This document shows positions 1-11,567 of a stretch of 64,000 nt of DNA, one piece after another. The notes under the pieces were generated by a model, which was not told where the DNA came from, made no database searches, and worked only from the letters and a program-made list of their open reading frames with translations. This DNA comes from Usnea hakonensis (Eukaryota > Ascomycota > Lecanoromycetes > Lecanorales > Parmeliaceae). The position numbers and the translations under genes are program-made. The stretch lies in the NCBI GenBank assembly GCA_013423325.1, contig BLJB01000054.1, positions 79,517 through 143,516 of the forward strand, given 5' to 3'. Within the stretch, counting starts at the first letter, position 1. The number at the start of each line of letters is the position of its first letter.

Positions 1-195
1 CTGTCTGTATAAAGGTACGTATTTTCTGGATCCTGCATAGTTATATGGCTTGTCCTTGTACATTGGCAACTCTTTCTTGTCCATGAATCCTTCCAGCTTG
101 GATCCTAGGCCCCCGTTTGTACTGCCGTTCTGTGACCTTGGTGGCCCTGAATTGCCCCAATAATCTTCGGCGTGAGATCGTTGCGTAAGAGACAT
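1..195 (-). CDS. N-terminal part of an unrecognised protein, cut by window edge
   Basis: An open frame runs from an ATG at 195-193 off the left end, giving 65 residues without a stop. The start is polar (MSLTQRSHAEDYWG), followed by a Gly/Ser/Asn-rich stretch and then a basic, Tyr-rich segment (KKELPMYKDKPYNY, then RKYVPLYRQ). This looks like the cytosolic tail that precedes a membrane anchor in fungal type II Golgi proteins, but no anchor is visible within the window, so that is only a guess. I do not recognise the family. It lies tail-away from RPT4 (same strand, RPT4 stop at 666), leaving about 470 nt for a promoter. The competing frame at 41-361 has no ATG and reads less like protein. Confidence 0.5.
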   Translation of the reverse strand, partial: MSLTQRSHAEDYWGNSGPPRSQNGSTNGGLGSKLEGFMDKKELPMYKDKPYNYAGSRKYVPLYRQ

Positions 196-665
196 AATTT
201 GGAGCGGAGGCAAACCCCAATGTGTCCTCCGTACACCGGGACACTATTTCCCCTCCAGACTGCGATGCCGGCTCAAAGCCTGCTCTATCGTTACATGTAG
301 GTTTCTTCGCAAGGAAGTGCGAGGTTTTGGGTAATGACTCAACAATATGTTGAGCTCTCACGCTATCTGATTACAAGGTGCCGTAAAAGGACTCCATGGA
401 GCGAGGAGGAACATCCCCTTGAGAGCATAGTATAGGACGGTGATTTTGCAACGCGCAAGATTATTCTTGTTCACAAGAGAGTCGCGTGAGTTTGCATACG
501 TTGACGGGACGAGTCTTGGCGTTTTCAATTTACCCCTGGCCCAAGGGCAACGAATTTACTATTGTACAGGTGGTATCGTGGTGTTATCTTACGAACCTGC
601 TGAGCTTGAAAATGTATTCATTTGCCTTGCTAATGCTGACGCTTCAGGAATGTGTATTCTATTAT
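196..665. other. Intergenic, no gene seen
   Basis: This stretch is the 3' flank of RPT4 and the likely promoter side of the partial gene at the left edge. Open frames here (for example 440-736) have no family resemblance and no splice-consistent extension. Confidence 0.5.
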
Positions 666-2028
666 TTACAGCTTCTGATATTCCAATTTGCCCTCTAGCT
701 TCTTCGATTCCGCAACCTTTCTCACTGCCTTGTTGAAGTCGTCTTGATTTATTGAATCTCTGTAATCTTTGATAGCGAAAAGCCCACTGATTCAAAAGGT
801 TAGTACGCGAAAATTGATTAATAACGAAGGTTCACTTACGCTTCTGTCACCACATTCCGTAGATCTGCACCGTTCAGCTGATCACTCATCTTTACGACGC
901 TCTCGAAATCAATCTCCCCGTCAAGTGACACACCGCTTGTGTGGATCTTGAGAATCTCCAATCTGCCAACCTCATTTGGCAGTGGTATTTCAATCTTCCT
1001 ATCCAGTCGACCCGCTCTCAAGAGTGCAGGGTCTAAGGTGTCTGGTCGATTGGTTGCCATTATGATTTTGGTCTTACCTAAGTAGTCGAAGCCGTCGAGC
1101 TGATTGAGCAATTCCATGAGTGTGCGCTGGATCTCTCGGTCGGCAGACGTGCCCTCTGAAAATCGGCGTCCTCCAATGGCATCGATCTCGTCCATGAAAA
1201 TGATACATGGTTCATGTTCCTTTGCATATCCAAACATTTCCCTTATCAGACGTGCTGACTCGCCGATGTACTTATCCACGATCGCCGAAGAGACAACTGT
1301 CATGTATCAGCAGACGTGTTGGCAAAGTATTTTAAGAAAATATCTACCCTTTAAGAAATTCGTCTCTAAGCCACTGGCCACCGCCCTTGCCAATAATGTC
1401 TTCCCTGTGCCAGGAGGTCCGTAGAGCAAAACCCCCTTCGGTGGTTTGATTCCTACCCTCAGGAACAACTCCGGATTCTTCAGCGGCAGCTCGATAACCT
1501 CTCGTAATTCTCGTATTTGTTCGTTCAGTCCTCCAATACCGCCAAAGCTCACCTGTCCTGGGTCTTCCAAAGACATGTTGTATACAAGTGGGTCCACTTC
1601 TCGAGGTAGCATTCGCATTATGGTAAGGGTAGTCATATCAAGAGCGACTCGGGTGCCTTGTTTCAGCTTGGCCTTGTCGACCTTGGATCGGCAGCCGACG
1701 ACATAACGAGGACCGGAGGATGCCTTGACGATGACTAGCGGTGGCGGTGTTAGCGATGTCTTATGTGTAGTGCTATCGGATCTGAATGCGTGCTAAGCAT
1801 GTATTACTCACATCGTTCCTCGTCGAGCTGCTTCAGAACTTCCCCTATAATCTGACCTACACTCTGCAAAGCCTTGATATTATCTTCGGTAGTATCAAAA
1901 TCCTTCTGTAAAACCTTGATATCGAGCCGCAGAGTCTTGAGCTTTGCTTCCATCTCTCTCAGCTCAAGTAACTTATTCTTGAACTGCTCCAAAGCGTCGG
2001 CCCTCTCTGGGTCCCCTTTGCCGTCCAT
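666..2028 (-). CDS. RPT4: 26S proteasome regulatory ATPase subunit Rpt4
   Basis: One of six AAA+ ATPases of the 19S base that unfold ubiquitylated substrates and feed them into the 20S core, in nucleus and cytosol. Four exons join in frame: 1812-2028, 1348-1734, 840-1296, 666-786, giving 393 residues, the usual length. The N-terminal third is a coiled coil (about 12-72). An OB-type segment (IVKASSGPRYVVG) follows, then Walker A GPPGTGKT (about 178-185), Walker B IIFMDEID, the GGRRFSEGTSADREIQRT pore/second-region block, and sensor MATNRPD. The last residues KLEYQKL match the Rpt4 tail (yeast EYQKL) rather than the other five subunits. The ATG at 2028 was chosen because the frame upstream to 2124 opens only with TTG. 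All introns are 51-77 nt with GT..AG ends. No anomaly seen. Confidence 0.96.
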
Positions 2029-2729
2029 GGTCAACGTGAGGAAGGCGAGACGACAATTGTAAGGTTCCGAGATCAATGACCTGCTTCGCTGAAGAGGCAA
2101 AAGGGGTAGATTTTGGGCTGACAATTTGGAGAAAGTAAAGAGCGCTTAGAGATGTGATATAGATGAAGCGTTGAAACAAACTTATCTTGACGTTGAACTG
2201 TCGAGCTGTTGAAATGTCCAGGGCACTTTAAATTGTACCTACCTTACCTTAGGTGAGCAGCTTCGGGATCGGGAAGCTTGCACCGAGGTTACTTTTAAAC
2301 CTCAGCCAACGCTAAGAGTCAATACAAACATAACCATTAGCTTACTTTTCAGCCGTCGATTAATTCTACGTCTTTAATAAGGACGAACGGAGTATTAACT
2401 TACCTTCTACTCTAGATGTACCAAAGTAATATTCCTTATTACGAATAAATATTCAAATCTAAATTTGTCAATGTGACGATGTCGAACATATAGATTTTAC
2501 TCTATGTATCTCTGGATAGACTAACTGTATTATTACATGCGCTAGACTTTATCCTGGACCGAGCGCTAGCTGCGAGTCGACCGAGTACGCACCTAGCGTG
2601 CTTCGAGACTTGCTGAGAAATAGATTTATCTCGTGAAGCTTTCACCATGATGAATGATATTCAGCCTACAAACTTTTCCAATTCAGAACACAGTTATTCA
2701 CAGGGGCCTGCGGCTACAGCTAAACTAAA
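2029..2729. promoter_or_regulatory. Shared divergent promoter region of RPT4 and MRI1
   Basis: About 700 nt separate the two start codons, transcribed away from each other. Around 2236-2252 is a TACCTACCTTACCTTAGGT-like run, one copy of the motif scattered through intergenic DNA here. I do not see a clear TATA box or a proteasome control element. Confidence 0.4.
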
Positions 2730-3966
2730 ATGGTACTCCAAGCTATCAAATACAGCCGCGGCAAGCTTGAGATCCTCGACCAACTCAGATTACCCCACGA
2801 AGAGGTTTTTGTAGATGTTCGAACAGTCCAAGACGCCTGGGATGCTATCCATTCTATGCAGGTTCGAGGAGCCCCAGCAATTGCCATCGTAGCTGCTCTT
2901 AGTGTAGCAGTATGCCTCACCAAGGGCGATGAAACAGAAGCACCTCCTGAAACCTTGGGACCAGGTATGGCAGGGTCCAATTTGATTATTCACAATCTGA
3001 GATTTCTTCTCACGAGCAGACCTACGGCGGTCAATCTCGGCGATGCTGTGAAAAAGCTACAGAAAGTTGTTGAAACAGCCCGAATCCAAGCAGGGGCGAC
3101 GAACTTCAGTATCAATGAGGTGTACATACAAGCAGCAGAGCAGATGCTCGTCGATGATGTGCAGGACAATGAGAACATAGGCCGTTTTGGTGCTGACTGG
3201 ATTTTACGACACTCCAATGTGATTCCACCAGTTGGGAAAATATCTGTCATTACACACTGCAATACCGGGTAAGTGTTGCCAGCATTTCCTGTCAATCTTC
3301 TCGTCCTCTCTTTAACGCCATCTGTCAAGCTCCTTGGCAACTGCAGGCTACGGTACTGCTCTCGGTATCATACGAAGCCTGCATGCTCGTGGTTTCCTCA
3401 AGCGAGTATATTACACAGAGACGAGACCCTACAACCAAGGATCTCGCCTCACAGGTTACGAACTTCTTCATGATAAAATCCCAGCAACCCTTATCACAGA
3501 CTCAATGGTTGGAGCGCTCCTCGGTCTCAAAAGGGAATCAGAGAACATCTCTTGCATAATCGTGGGAGCAGACAGGGTGGCTGCAAACGGGGACACCGCA
3601 AACAAAATCGGCACTTATGGTCTATCGAATCTAGCAAATTTTCACAAGGTCAAATTCATCGTAGCCGCGCCACGCACCACCATCGATTTGAGCACGGCTT
3701 CCGGCGCGGAAATAACAATTGAAGAACGCCCGCCGACCGAGCTGACGACGATTAAAGGCCGTCATGTCAAGCGAACAGAGAAAGGGGCCTTGAAAGTTGA
3801 AGGCGACGTTCAAGCGATTGCTATTGCGGCGGATCTCACTGGCGCTTGGAATCCGGCGTTCGATGTGACCTGCCATAAACTCATCGATTGCATCGTAACG
3901 GAGAAAGGGGTCGTTGAGAAGGGAGAAGACGGAAACTTCCGTCTCGACGAGATCTTCCAAAGCTGA
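2730..3966 (+). CDS. MRI1: Methylthioribose-1-phosphate isomerase
   Basis: Converts 5-methylthioribose-1-phosphate to methylthioribulose-1-phosphate in the methionine salvage pathway, in the cytosol. Two exons, 2730-3268 and 3330-3966, give 391 residues, typical for fungal Mri1. The fold is shared with eIF2B alpha/beta/delta. Diagnostic points are the substrate loop RGAPAI near residue 48, the catalytic Cys in VITHCNTG (about 177) next to the splice junction, the TRPYNQGSRLT block, and the catalytic Asp in VGADRVAANGD (about 261), which separate a true isomerase from an eIF2B subunit. The intron (3269-3329) starts GTAAGT and ends in AAG, an acceptor seen repeatedly in this window. Start context is AAAATGG. 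Nothing odd otherwise. Confidence 0.95.
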
Positions 3967-4440
3967 GCGAGCAGACTTTAGTAGGCAGCTAATAGGCCAA
4001 ACGTGAAGTGGTATCAATTAACTTGCTCGAAGTCTGCACGATGACCATGAAGAAGGCGGTCGTTGTTCTGGCAGACTACTTGCTGCGGGGCTTAAGTGGA
4101 AGACCGGCAGTGAAAAGCGTGGCCAAACAAAATCCTGCACGAATTTGCCGATCACAGTGTGGACTGTGCCCTCCAGCTACGGAATGCCTTTGTCAGTGGT
4201 CATGTGTAAGGTTAAAGGTTCCACGCAGCAAATCTTGCTGAAGTGGATTATCGAATTGTATACATAGCTATAGTCAGGTCCCATGCCCACGAGGTGTTGA
4301 GCCAAACAAGCTGATAACTGAAGTAAAGAAGCAGCTCAGCCTCCACAATAGACGACGAGCTCACAATGGTCCAGTGTCAAGCTCCACCAAACGCCCGCTT
4401 TCCTAATAATGCTCGGTAACACAACACCGCCATACTGAAG
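3967..4440. other. Convergent 3' intergenic region
   Basis: The 3' ends of MRI1 and the C2-domain gene face each other across this 474-nt stretch. An open frame at 4008-4241 lacks any recognisable feature. No gene supported. Confidence 0.5.
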
Positions 4441-6213
4441 TTATCGACTCGAACCGGCCATGTCGTCCTCTGTCTCCCTCTGCTCCCTCTCTCTGTCACC
4501 CTTCCTGATGTTCTCCACCTTCTGTAACGGTCCTTCTACCTTTCCCTTAATCTTCTCTTTGGTGCTCAGTTTCCCTTCGCCATTAGCAATCCCTTCCTGC
4601 TGATCCAAATCTTCCTCGTCACTACTACTCATACTGCTACTGTCACCCTGTACCACTGCCACCTGGTTTCCTTCCGCCTTCTTTCGTTCTCTCTGTTCAG
4701 TCTTCCACTTATTCATCTTCTCTTTGTCGCCGTTGCAATCCAACGTCACTATCTTGATGCCGGGAAGGTTCTTGTGCAGGAATTCTTTCAATTGAGAGAG
4801 TACTTTCGCATTCGGTCGATATGTGCCGCTATCGTTGTCGATGATGAGTGAGTAGTAAGCTGGATCCTTGGGTGGCTCGTCTTGCGGTGGTCCGTTCCCA
4901 AGATCTTCACTTGGAGGGTGTGTGGGTTGATCGTCAGGAGAGCCTTCCTTGTGCGACGTCTTGAGTCGCCGGATGAAGAATTCGCCAGAGAAGGCAATAT
5001 AAATATTTACGTCGCTATGCATCGTATGCTTGCTCAGTAGGTCGATCCCAAATTCTTTGCCGGTCTCTGTGAAGCGCCACAACCCGTCTAAAGTCAGAAC
5101 ATATGTAAAAATCCTGCCGCCTTTATCGTAGTGGACAAGATCAAGGAATTGTAAGGTCATGTCCCGGGAGGGAGCAGGGAAGGAGCCGTAAACGGTTTCA
5201 CGATCGTAATTGTAGATTTGATTGTGTTGGTGGTGGAGCGCGTGATGTAAGACGAAACCTCGTAGAGATGTCGAGGTAAACATGCCTTTTACGAATGGTT
5301 TAAATTCGACGTAACGGTGGTAAAGTGATTCAGGGACTGGCCCAGCGAGCTGAATCTGGTTGGCTTGGAAGCTGTGAACATTTCAGCCCATCGCTCTTCG
5401 ACGATAGTGACTTTGACAGGGCGCTTCTTACGCGTATTTCTCTGTCTGACCGTCTGCGCCTGGCGCTTTTGTACCTGCCAAGCGGCCTATCATGGGGCTG
5501 AGATGCCGGCTCCAGTTGCAAGGGCCGACAGTCCAGAGTCTGCCGCCATTATCGGTATCCGTTTTCCCAAGCACTTCCACACTCACGACCAGTTCGCCTG
5601 ACATATGAAGTCCTCGATTGAACATGGCAGCGCAACCTCGTATCAGGTATGCACGCTTACTCCCCATTCGCTTCTTGATCTTATAAGATTGTTCTCTGAT
5701 GCCTTCGAAGTTGTCATTAAGACTATCAACCCGCACGTGCACATTGCCTAAGCGGTCGTCCTGGTCAGCGGGATCCTCGTCATAGATCCGCGCCTTGAGG
5801 GCAAAGCCATTTGCTGGGACATTGGCCACGATCCATTCAGAATTCCATTCTGGATCACAATTCTTTCTAATTGTGGGAGTACGAAATCTCATGGGAGGGT
5901 CTTGTTTATGTCTCGTTCGCAGACTTGTGCTCAAAGTAGCAAGGACGTATGGGTCCGAAGACATGGAGTTGATATCAGCGATTGGGAGCTTCAAGGCTCT
6001 GTGGAACGTGATTTTAACGTTGAATCCTGCAGGAGATGGGGGGATGGGAGTATCATCGAAACCTCCGGCAGGTTGCCCATTATTATCATTGTTTTTGGCT
6101 TTGCCGTGCTTGTCTGCCTCGACTTGCAAGGATTCTGCTTTTTGCTCGAATTTCGTCGCGTAGCCGATAGTGTGGTGGCCATTGGGGTGTAACACACCTT
6201 TCTTCTCATTCAT
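4441..6213 (-). CDS. C2-domain protein of unknown role
   Basis: Two exons (5432-6213, 4441-5371) join in frame through a 60-nt intron and give 570 residues. A C2 domain covers about residues 65-165: SDPYV and the acidic loop YDEDPADQDDRLG are where calcium-binding aspartates sit, so calcium-dependent membrane or phospholipid binding is likely (family knowledge). A second conserved block follows (about 240-400) with GMFTSTSLRG, HHALHHQHNQIYNYD, FLDLVHYDKGG and HSDVNIYIAFSGEFFIRR; this arrangement occurs in uncharacterised ascomycete proteins. The C-terminal 130 residues are low complexity, with SSSMSSSDEEDLD and Lys/Glu-rich repeats. No signal peptide or membrane segment, so it is probably cytosolic or peripheral. 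Function is unknown; the C2 call is firm, the rest is description. Confidence 0.85.
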
Positions 6214-8755
6214 TGTTCACCTCGTTTGTAACAATGAATTGGATGGTTCTGGAGAGCTGAGAAGGGTTTCGGGCAGTGGTGAAGAAGAGGGGATGTCTGG
6301 AGGGTAAAGTATACAAGCAGGATTATTTACTACTAGTACTCGGTGCTACGACATTTTGATAGTAGCGGCTATATCCGGCTCGCGGGTGTGAAGATCAGGG
6401 TTCAGTGTCTTCGTCTCAGTACCTATACTTGCCTTTTTAAGAGGTATGGCTTATTATTGGATACCTTATCTCAATTGCCTTATCATGTATTTACCAGCCA
6501 GGCTGCCGGCCAAGCTTCCGAGAAGGCAACGAGTGTTGCACCTCAGGACCCACCACCACCACCACCTACATATACCTCTGAAAATCCTGCATCGGACGAT
6601 GACAAGGACACTCATTGTGTTTCAACATCGATCAGGCCCACCACCACATAAAGTACCACGCAATCTGATTGTAAGACCTATTCCAGTGATTTTATCCGAA
6701 TTTACCCCCATGCGACTTCATCATTTGAGCGAATACAACGCATTGTCAAATTGCCGATTTTCTAGAAGAGGTATGATGGCCTCGACGCTCTAATAGCTGG
6801 TCCTGACCACTGCCACCCCCTTTTTACATCAACGTTCCGACACTGCAAACCAGAAGCAGGCTCCGACCTTTCTACAAGTAAGGCATCCTTGCGAAGCTGC
6901 GTCATTATGGGAGTGAGAGACTGCGGTGACCTTATTCAGGGACAAATGTTGATTCCAAGAACAACATTCTGATTTTCAAAATCAAATTAGTGGGGTGGGG
7001 CAAGTATCTGTACGATTACCATGGCACAGCACATCCACGGAAGAATGGAGAACATTCAGGCACAGGCGAAGGACTTGTGGTGAAACTTTTCTGGAAGATT
7101 GATTTCACGAATGTTCCGCCCAAGCAACGGCAGTCCAGAGAAGACATTCAACGTACGTTGTCCCTTGCGAGTGTAGAGTTTCGCACCCATTTGATGCTTT
7201 CCGACCCAACGATGGTCGCGGCGGCTCATGCAATTCTGCGTCCCGGAGACAACGGCGTCGATCCGATAGACGCATGGGAAGCGGGCTGCAACAACGGTAC
7301 CACGACCATAGCTTGTGAGCAATGCGCAACCGTCGCTGAGATACGTGGGTCCAGCACTTACATTCAGATCGATACAAAAAGATATCTGGGTAGAGGGCAG
7401 GGTTCTACCGATCCAAGTTGGCTTGCTCAGTGCGGAGTGCGAGAAGGTGCGACAACGGTATTGGAGAAGCCGAATTAATTTTGAGTTGAAAGGGAGAAAG
7501 ACGGTAAGATAAATTTCGTAATCTTCAGGTTGGATCTAGCCAGAGTACGAGTACGTGCAGTAATCATGTATAATCGAATGCTGATATATGCGAAATCGAT
7601 CCTCATGGATGATGTACCCAGATTCACTTTGTGTACGATTCCTCTATACCACCAACTTTCCTGTTCTGGAAAGAAAAGTATCTCTCTTAGATATCGACTG
7701 GCTTTGCAAACCGACAGCACTATCCAGATAGGGGCAAGCCATAATGTAAGGAGATTTCAAAGCTTAAGAGAGTGTCCCAGGTCTGCATAAGAGATCTTGC
7801 TCGTTTCTTCTCCGCTTCGACACCACACTGTGCCAGCACCACGCCGTTGCCAAAGTCTCTTCACACCCATAAAGTGACGTAGGTTTGACTATCGATCATT
7901 TTATACAATGTAGTCCAATACTGGCACCGCGTATTGCGACAGCCAGTAGTAGTATCTGCTGCGTATAATGCATCGATTTACCATTGATCCCACCGATTGG
8001 CGAGCCTCTCATCACCATGAGCCATTAGGTAGAGTCCTTCAACAATACAAGAGTCGTCAAAACTTGCGTGAGGGCATAGCGTGATGTCCATATCACTCAA
8101 GAAGTGCTCCGATCGCCTGCATCTGCCGCTTGCGTATGATTGGCTCTCGGAGGCGGAAGCATGAGCTACTACTAAATGAATCCAGCCTCACACTCTCGGG
8201 CACACCTCCGTAAAAGATGCTAAATAATTCTATCATTCATCCTTTCTGTTGATTCGCTCCATCTCAGGGATCTGATGTGGAGCTTATAAGTAACACTCCG
8301 GACGATGAAGAGATTGGTAGAGAGAAGATGGCGGACGAGATGACCATGGAACCAATTCGACAATTCGAAGAAGGTCAAACAAGTGCCTCACAAATGGAGA
8401 AAAGCTGGATTAACGTCAGCCTTTTTTGACAGTATCGGCATTCGTGTCGCTACGTACTGGCCTCGCCCCCTCTGAATATCTAATTCCGTTTGGACAAGCC
8501 TTGCATGAACCTGCATCTGGGTGTGATGAGATGATTCAGGAGAAGATTCTGCGCCCCGGGCAACAGGCCATTGTCTACAAGAGCACTGAACTCCCCCCCC
8601 AAATTTCAGAGGGTTTGCTCGTCAGCACTGCCGGATTCGCACGCTTTGATTCAACAATCGATATCCGCAATCAATTTCATTAATCACCCCGTTTCTGCCC
8701 GCAACAGCGCCCCGTTTGTTAGCCTCTTTACGCCCTCCTGCACGCCCCGTCCACG
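6214..8755. other. Long gene-poor region with weak coding-like stretches
   Basis: About 2.5 kb without a gene I can defend. Two plus-strand stretches look somewhat like protein. Around 6460-6650 a frame encodes a Pro-rich run (six prolines, then TYTSENPASDDD). From a possible CAG acceptor near 6940 to 7478 a frame reads about 180 residues (WGKYLYDYHGTAH; FWKIDFTNVPPKQRQ) but has no in-frame ATG. They may belong to one spliced gene, a decayed gene, or chance. The remainder (7500-8755) shows nothing. Confidence 0.3.
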
Positions 8756-9980
8756 ATGGAGAACGAAACAGGCAACCCCAAGCCCAGCTGGCAGCATGGC
8801 GCATGCACACGCGCTAATGCTGCAGCTGAGCCTGGGTAAGTTTTTTTTTTTTTTTCTTGCTAAAATTGTCGGCAGAAGGGGCAGTACCCGTGTTAGCCAC
8901 GCCGATCGTGATCTTTACGGTGTCTATGGGTCTCTTGTCACACGTGGAAATCTCATCTCAGCGGACCAGTGGGCTACAAATTTTGTGAACAATCACGCAT
9001 CTACCATCGTCCATCCAAACTCTCTGCTGGCGAATGAAAACATTTTCACTGCCGACGCAATTTACGTTGATGGCATCACGTATCCAAATACACCTAGCCC
9101 TGCCAACAGAGGAGCAGCGGCAGATCAATATAATAGTGCCTATGGTCCCTTGACCAACTCGAACCCTGCGCCGTTCGATGGACGTACCTTTGCTGCCGGC
9201 AAGGGCTATAATGGTGATAACGCTCTCCCGACTGCGCCTTTCTGTCACAGCTGGGAAACAGCCGGAGATGCAGCCCATTTAGACAATCATGCCTTTGCTC
9301 CCTTGATCAACTCAAACACTTCGCGATTGACGGAGAGCACATTCGCTGCCGGCGTCAGTTACGGTGACGTTGCCGCTAGTCCAAACCCCCCGATCCCTTA
9401 CACATGGGGACCAGCAGCAACTACAGCCCACTCGAGCGATCACATCTTTGCTCCGTTGATCGCTTCAAGGCCTTTACATACGATTGAGAACACATTCGCT
9501 ACTGGCGCCGCTTACCATGGCGGTAACGCTAATCCAAGTGCGCCATGGGGACCAGAGGCACATACGGATTACATGGATCCCTTCAGTGATTTGGGCCTCC
9601 AGTATGCGGGGCCTACACTCCCGATGATGAGGCCCTTCGCCGCTAACGCCAACGGCACCGGCAACGACTACCAAGGCCGAACCACTGCACCAAGCTTCAA
9701 CACCCCCTTGGAAGCAACTGTCGACCACCCAAAGACACCCCACGCTACACACGAAAGCGATCTCGACTTAGCTCCAAAACGCCCTACTTGCGCCGAATGC
9801 AACAAGTCCTTCACTCGCAAGGCCGATCTCGACCGCCACGCGAAAAAGCACCAAGTTGACGCCAAAGTCTTTCGCTGCGGGGTTGCGGGCTGTACGTTTG
9901 ACAATTATCGGAAGGATAAGGTGTCTGTGCATATTAGACGCCGTCATGGAGGGGTGGGTACGGTGTTGACGCTGGCTTAG
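8756..9980 (+). CDS. C2H2 zinc-finger protein with internal repeats
   Basis: Probable DNA-binding protein of 394 residues from exons 8756-8835 and 8876-9980. The 40-nt intron begins GTAAGT, carries a 15-nt T run and ends GGCAG; splicing it puts the ATG at 8756 in frame with the long body. At the C-terminus (about 325-385) are a classical finger CAEC..F..L..H..H and a second, wider finger starting FRCGVAGC with HIRRRH at its end. The central part (about 70-280) is made of units about 51 residues long with recurring PLxNSN, TFAAG and PxAPxxW motifs. No catalytic domain. Likely a fungal-specific transcription factor; targets unknown. An alternative start in the same frame would need TTG at 8571, which I reject. 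Confidence 0.78.
8836..8875 (+). other. Very short intron with 15-T tract
   Basis: GTAAGT followed by fifteen T, CTTGCTAAAATTG and GGCAG. It is 40 nt, near the lower limit for ascomycete introns. Supported by frame: removal links the ATG exon to the zinc-finger frame. Confidence 0.6.
8991..9640 (+). repeat. Degenerate 51-codon tandem repeat inside the zinc-finger gene
   Basis: The motif G/A-P-L-(T/I) recurs at 9144, 9297 and 9450, exactly 153 nt apart. Each is followed at similar spacing by TFAAG or TFATG and a Pro-rich end. A weaker copy precedes (IFTADA near 9040) and a partial one follows (AGPTL...PFAANA near 9600). DNA identity is low, so the repeat is old. Confidence 0.7.
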
Positions 9981-11567
9981 ATGGGTGAATGGTCGGGTGG
10001 GAAGAGGAGGGGGGAATGGAGGGTGAGGGATGTTTGATGGGGTAAAGGGGATGCGATTTCCAGGAGGGATAGATGAGATAGGTGTTCGACTGTGTTCTTA
10101 TGCTGTGCGTGCCTAGTCAGATTGTGAAAGCATTACTTTGAAATTCCGTGCTTCCTAGTTCCATTATCATCCCAGCGCTGTGACCCCATGGCCTCCTACA
10201 ATCCCTACAGCACATCCAACCCATCCAGAAACCTTCCCGCCATATTTTCCTCCCTCTTCCGCGTGATCACCTTCCTCCCTCCTCCGCCTCTTTCCTCCCT
10301 CTCCTCCCTCTCTTTCCGTAAAGCCCCGTAGAGGGAGAGCTTAGATATCATGCTTACACGTGAAGATGTTTATACAATGAGGAGGGGTGTTTGGCAGATC
10401 AAGGATGCTGATGAACAGACAGCCATCGCTATCGCTTCACTATTCCCTCCCACAGTGTACAGTGACCTGAATCGTTCTCATGAACACTCACATTCACCTT
10501 GATCAATGCTACGCGAGCGCTGACTCCCTCTACTTCATTTGGATAGTTGTTTTGCATAGAATTTATAAGCACGCTTCACGCCGCCCACATGGTGCATCAT
10601 GACGTACTTTGTGTTTGTGCGAAGTGGAGGAGACCAATCGCAAGAGACTGTAGAGTATTTCCGTGCGGAGTTTTAGGTCGATGGTGCTGAGACCGGTCGC
10701 TTGGAATTGCCCTGCTCTTTGATGCAGGTACAGCACAAGTGGATCATGGATGTACTCTACGAGAGGGGTGAGAGGACCTTGTCCCGTCCAATGACTTTAG
10801 GGAACTCTCCACAAAAGTAAAGTGTCCAATAGAATATCGCAGCGGAATAACGTTGCCGCCGATAAACTTTTTGTGCGTAATAGACCAATGCAATTGTTCA
10901 CAAGGCCATGGGATTGTGTCTCGGAGCATCCGGGATCGCCACAGTGGCGCAGGATCCACAGGGGCCTCGATCCCGGTCTCGATCTGGCCGGCGACAGCTT
11001 GCTACCATACTCGATTCGGCAATAGATCTGCGAGGGTGCGCCACATAGCAAGTAAAGTACTGTGCAATTACTTTACTGCGGTAATCTATCATACATCTTC
11101 ATTGCGTGTGTACCTTATCTTGAGTTTCTCCTCTACACTCGGCTCTCTTCTTTACCTTCCTTCCCCAATCTTTGTTTCCCCCGATGACCCAATGGTGAAT
11201 TATCATGCTCGTCTTAATTCAAGCACATGGTATTATTGCCGCGATCCGAGCAAGGAGAAATGGTCCCTTGCTTGATCTAGGCCGGATCAGCCAAAATGAC
11301 AAAATAACATGAAAGTACCGTACCGTAATAATTCACGGGTCCGAAAGGCCTAGAAACTGAGTGCCAACTAAGGTACCTAAGCAAGCTTCTCCGCTGTTTA
11401 TGATATGAAGCACACATGTTCACTTCAGCTATTCGATCCCCTGACTTTGACTTTGAAAGGAGTCCTGAGTACTTTCCTATCCATGCCATTGACATTAGTC
11501 CATTCGCAACCCCTAGTATTACTATCATATGCATCTTCAAGGCCTCTAAACCTGTTCCTCCCTCGTC
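9981..11567. other. Intergenic region, no supported gene
   Basis: About 1.6 kb. A pyrimidine-rich tract lies at 10235-10318 (CCTCC repeats) and another at 11120-11175. Open frames at 10744-11275 on both strands overlap one another and have no recognisable motif. A CTAAGGTACCTAAG motif sits near 11372. Confidence 0.4.

Noticed and set aside
41..361. Minus-strand frame at the left edge
   Set aside because: It opens with GTG, and a neighbouring frame from ATG 195 is more protein-like and runs off the window.
1297..1347. Apparent frame problem at the RPT4 intron near FLK/VVSS
   Set aside because: Rechecking the codon phase (TTC TTA AAG G / TT GTC) shows a normal GT..AG intron that keeps frame.
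10744..11275. Overlapping frames on both strands in the 10-11.5 kb gap
   Set aside because: No motif, no consistent splice partner, and mutual overlap point to chance.
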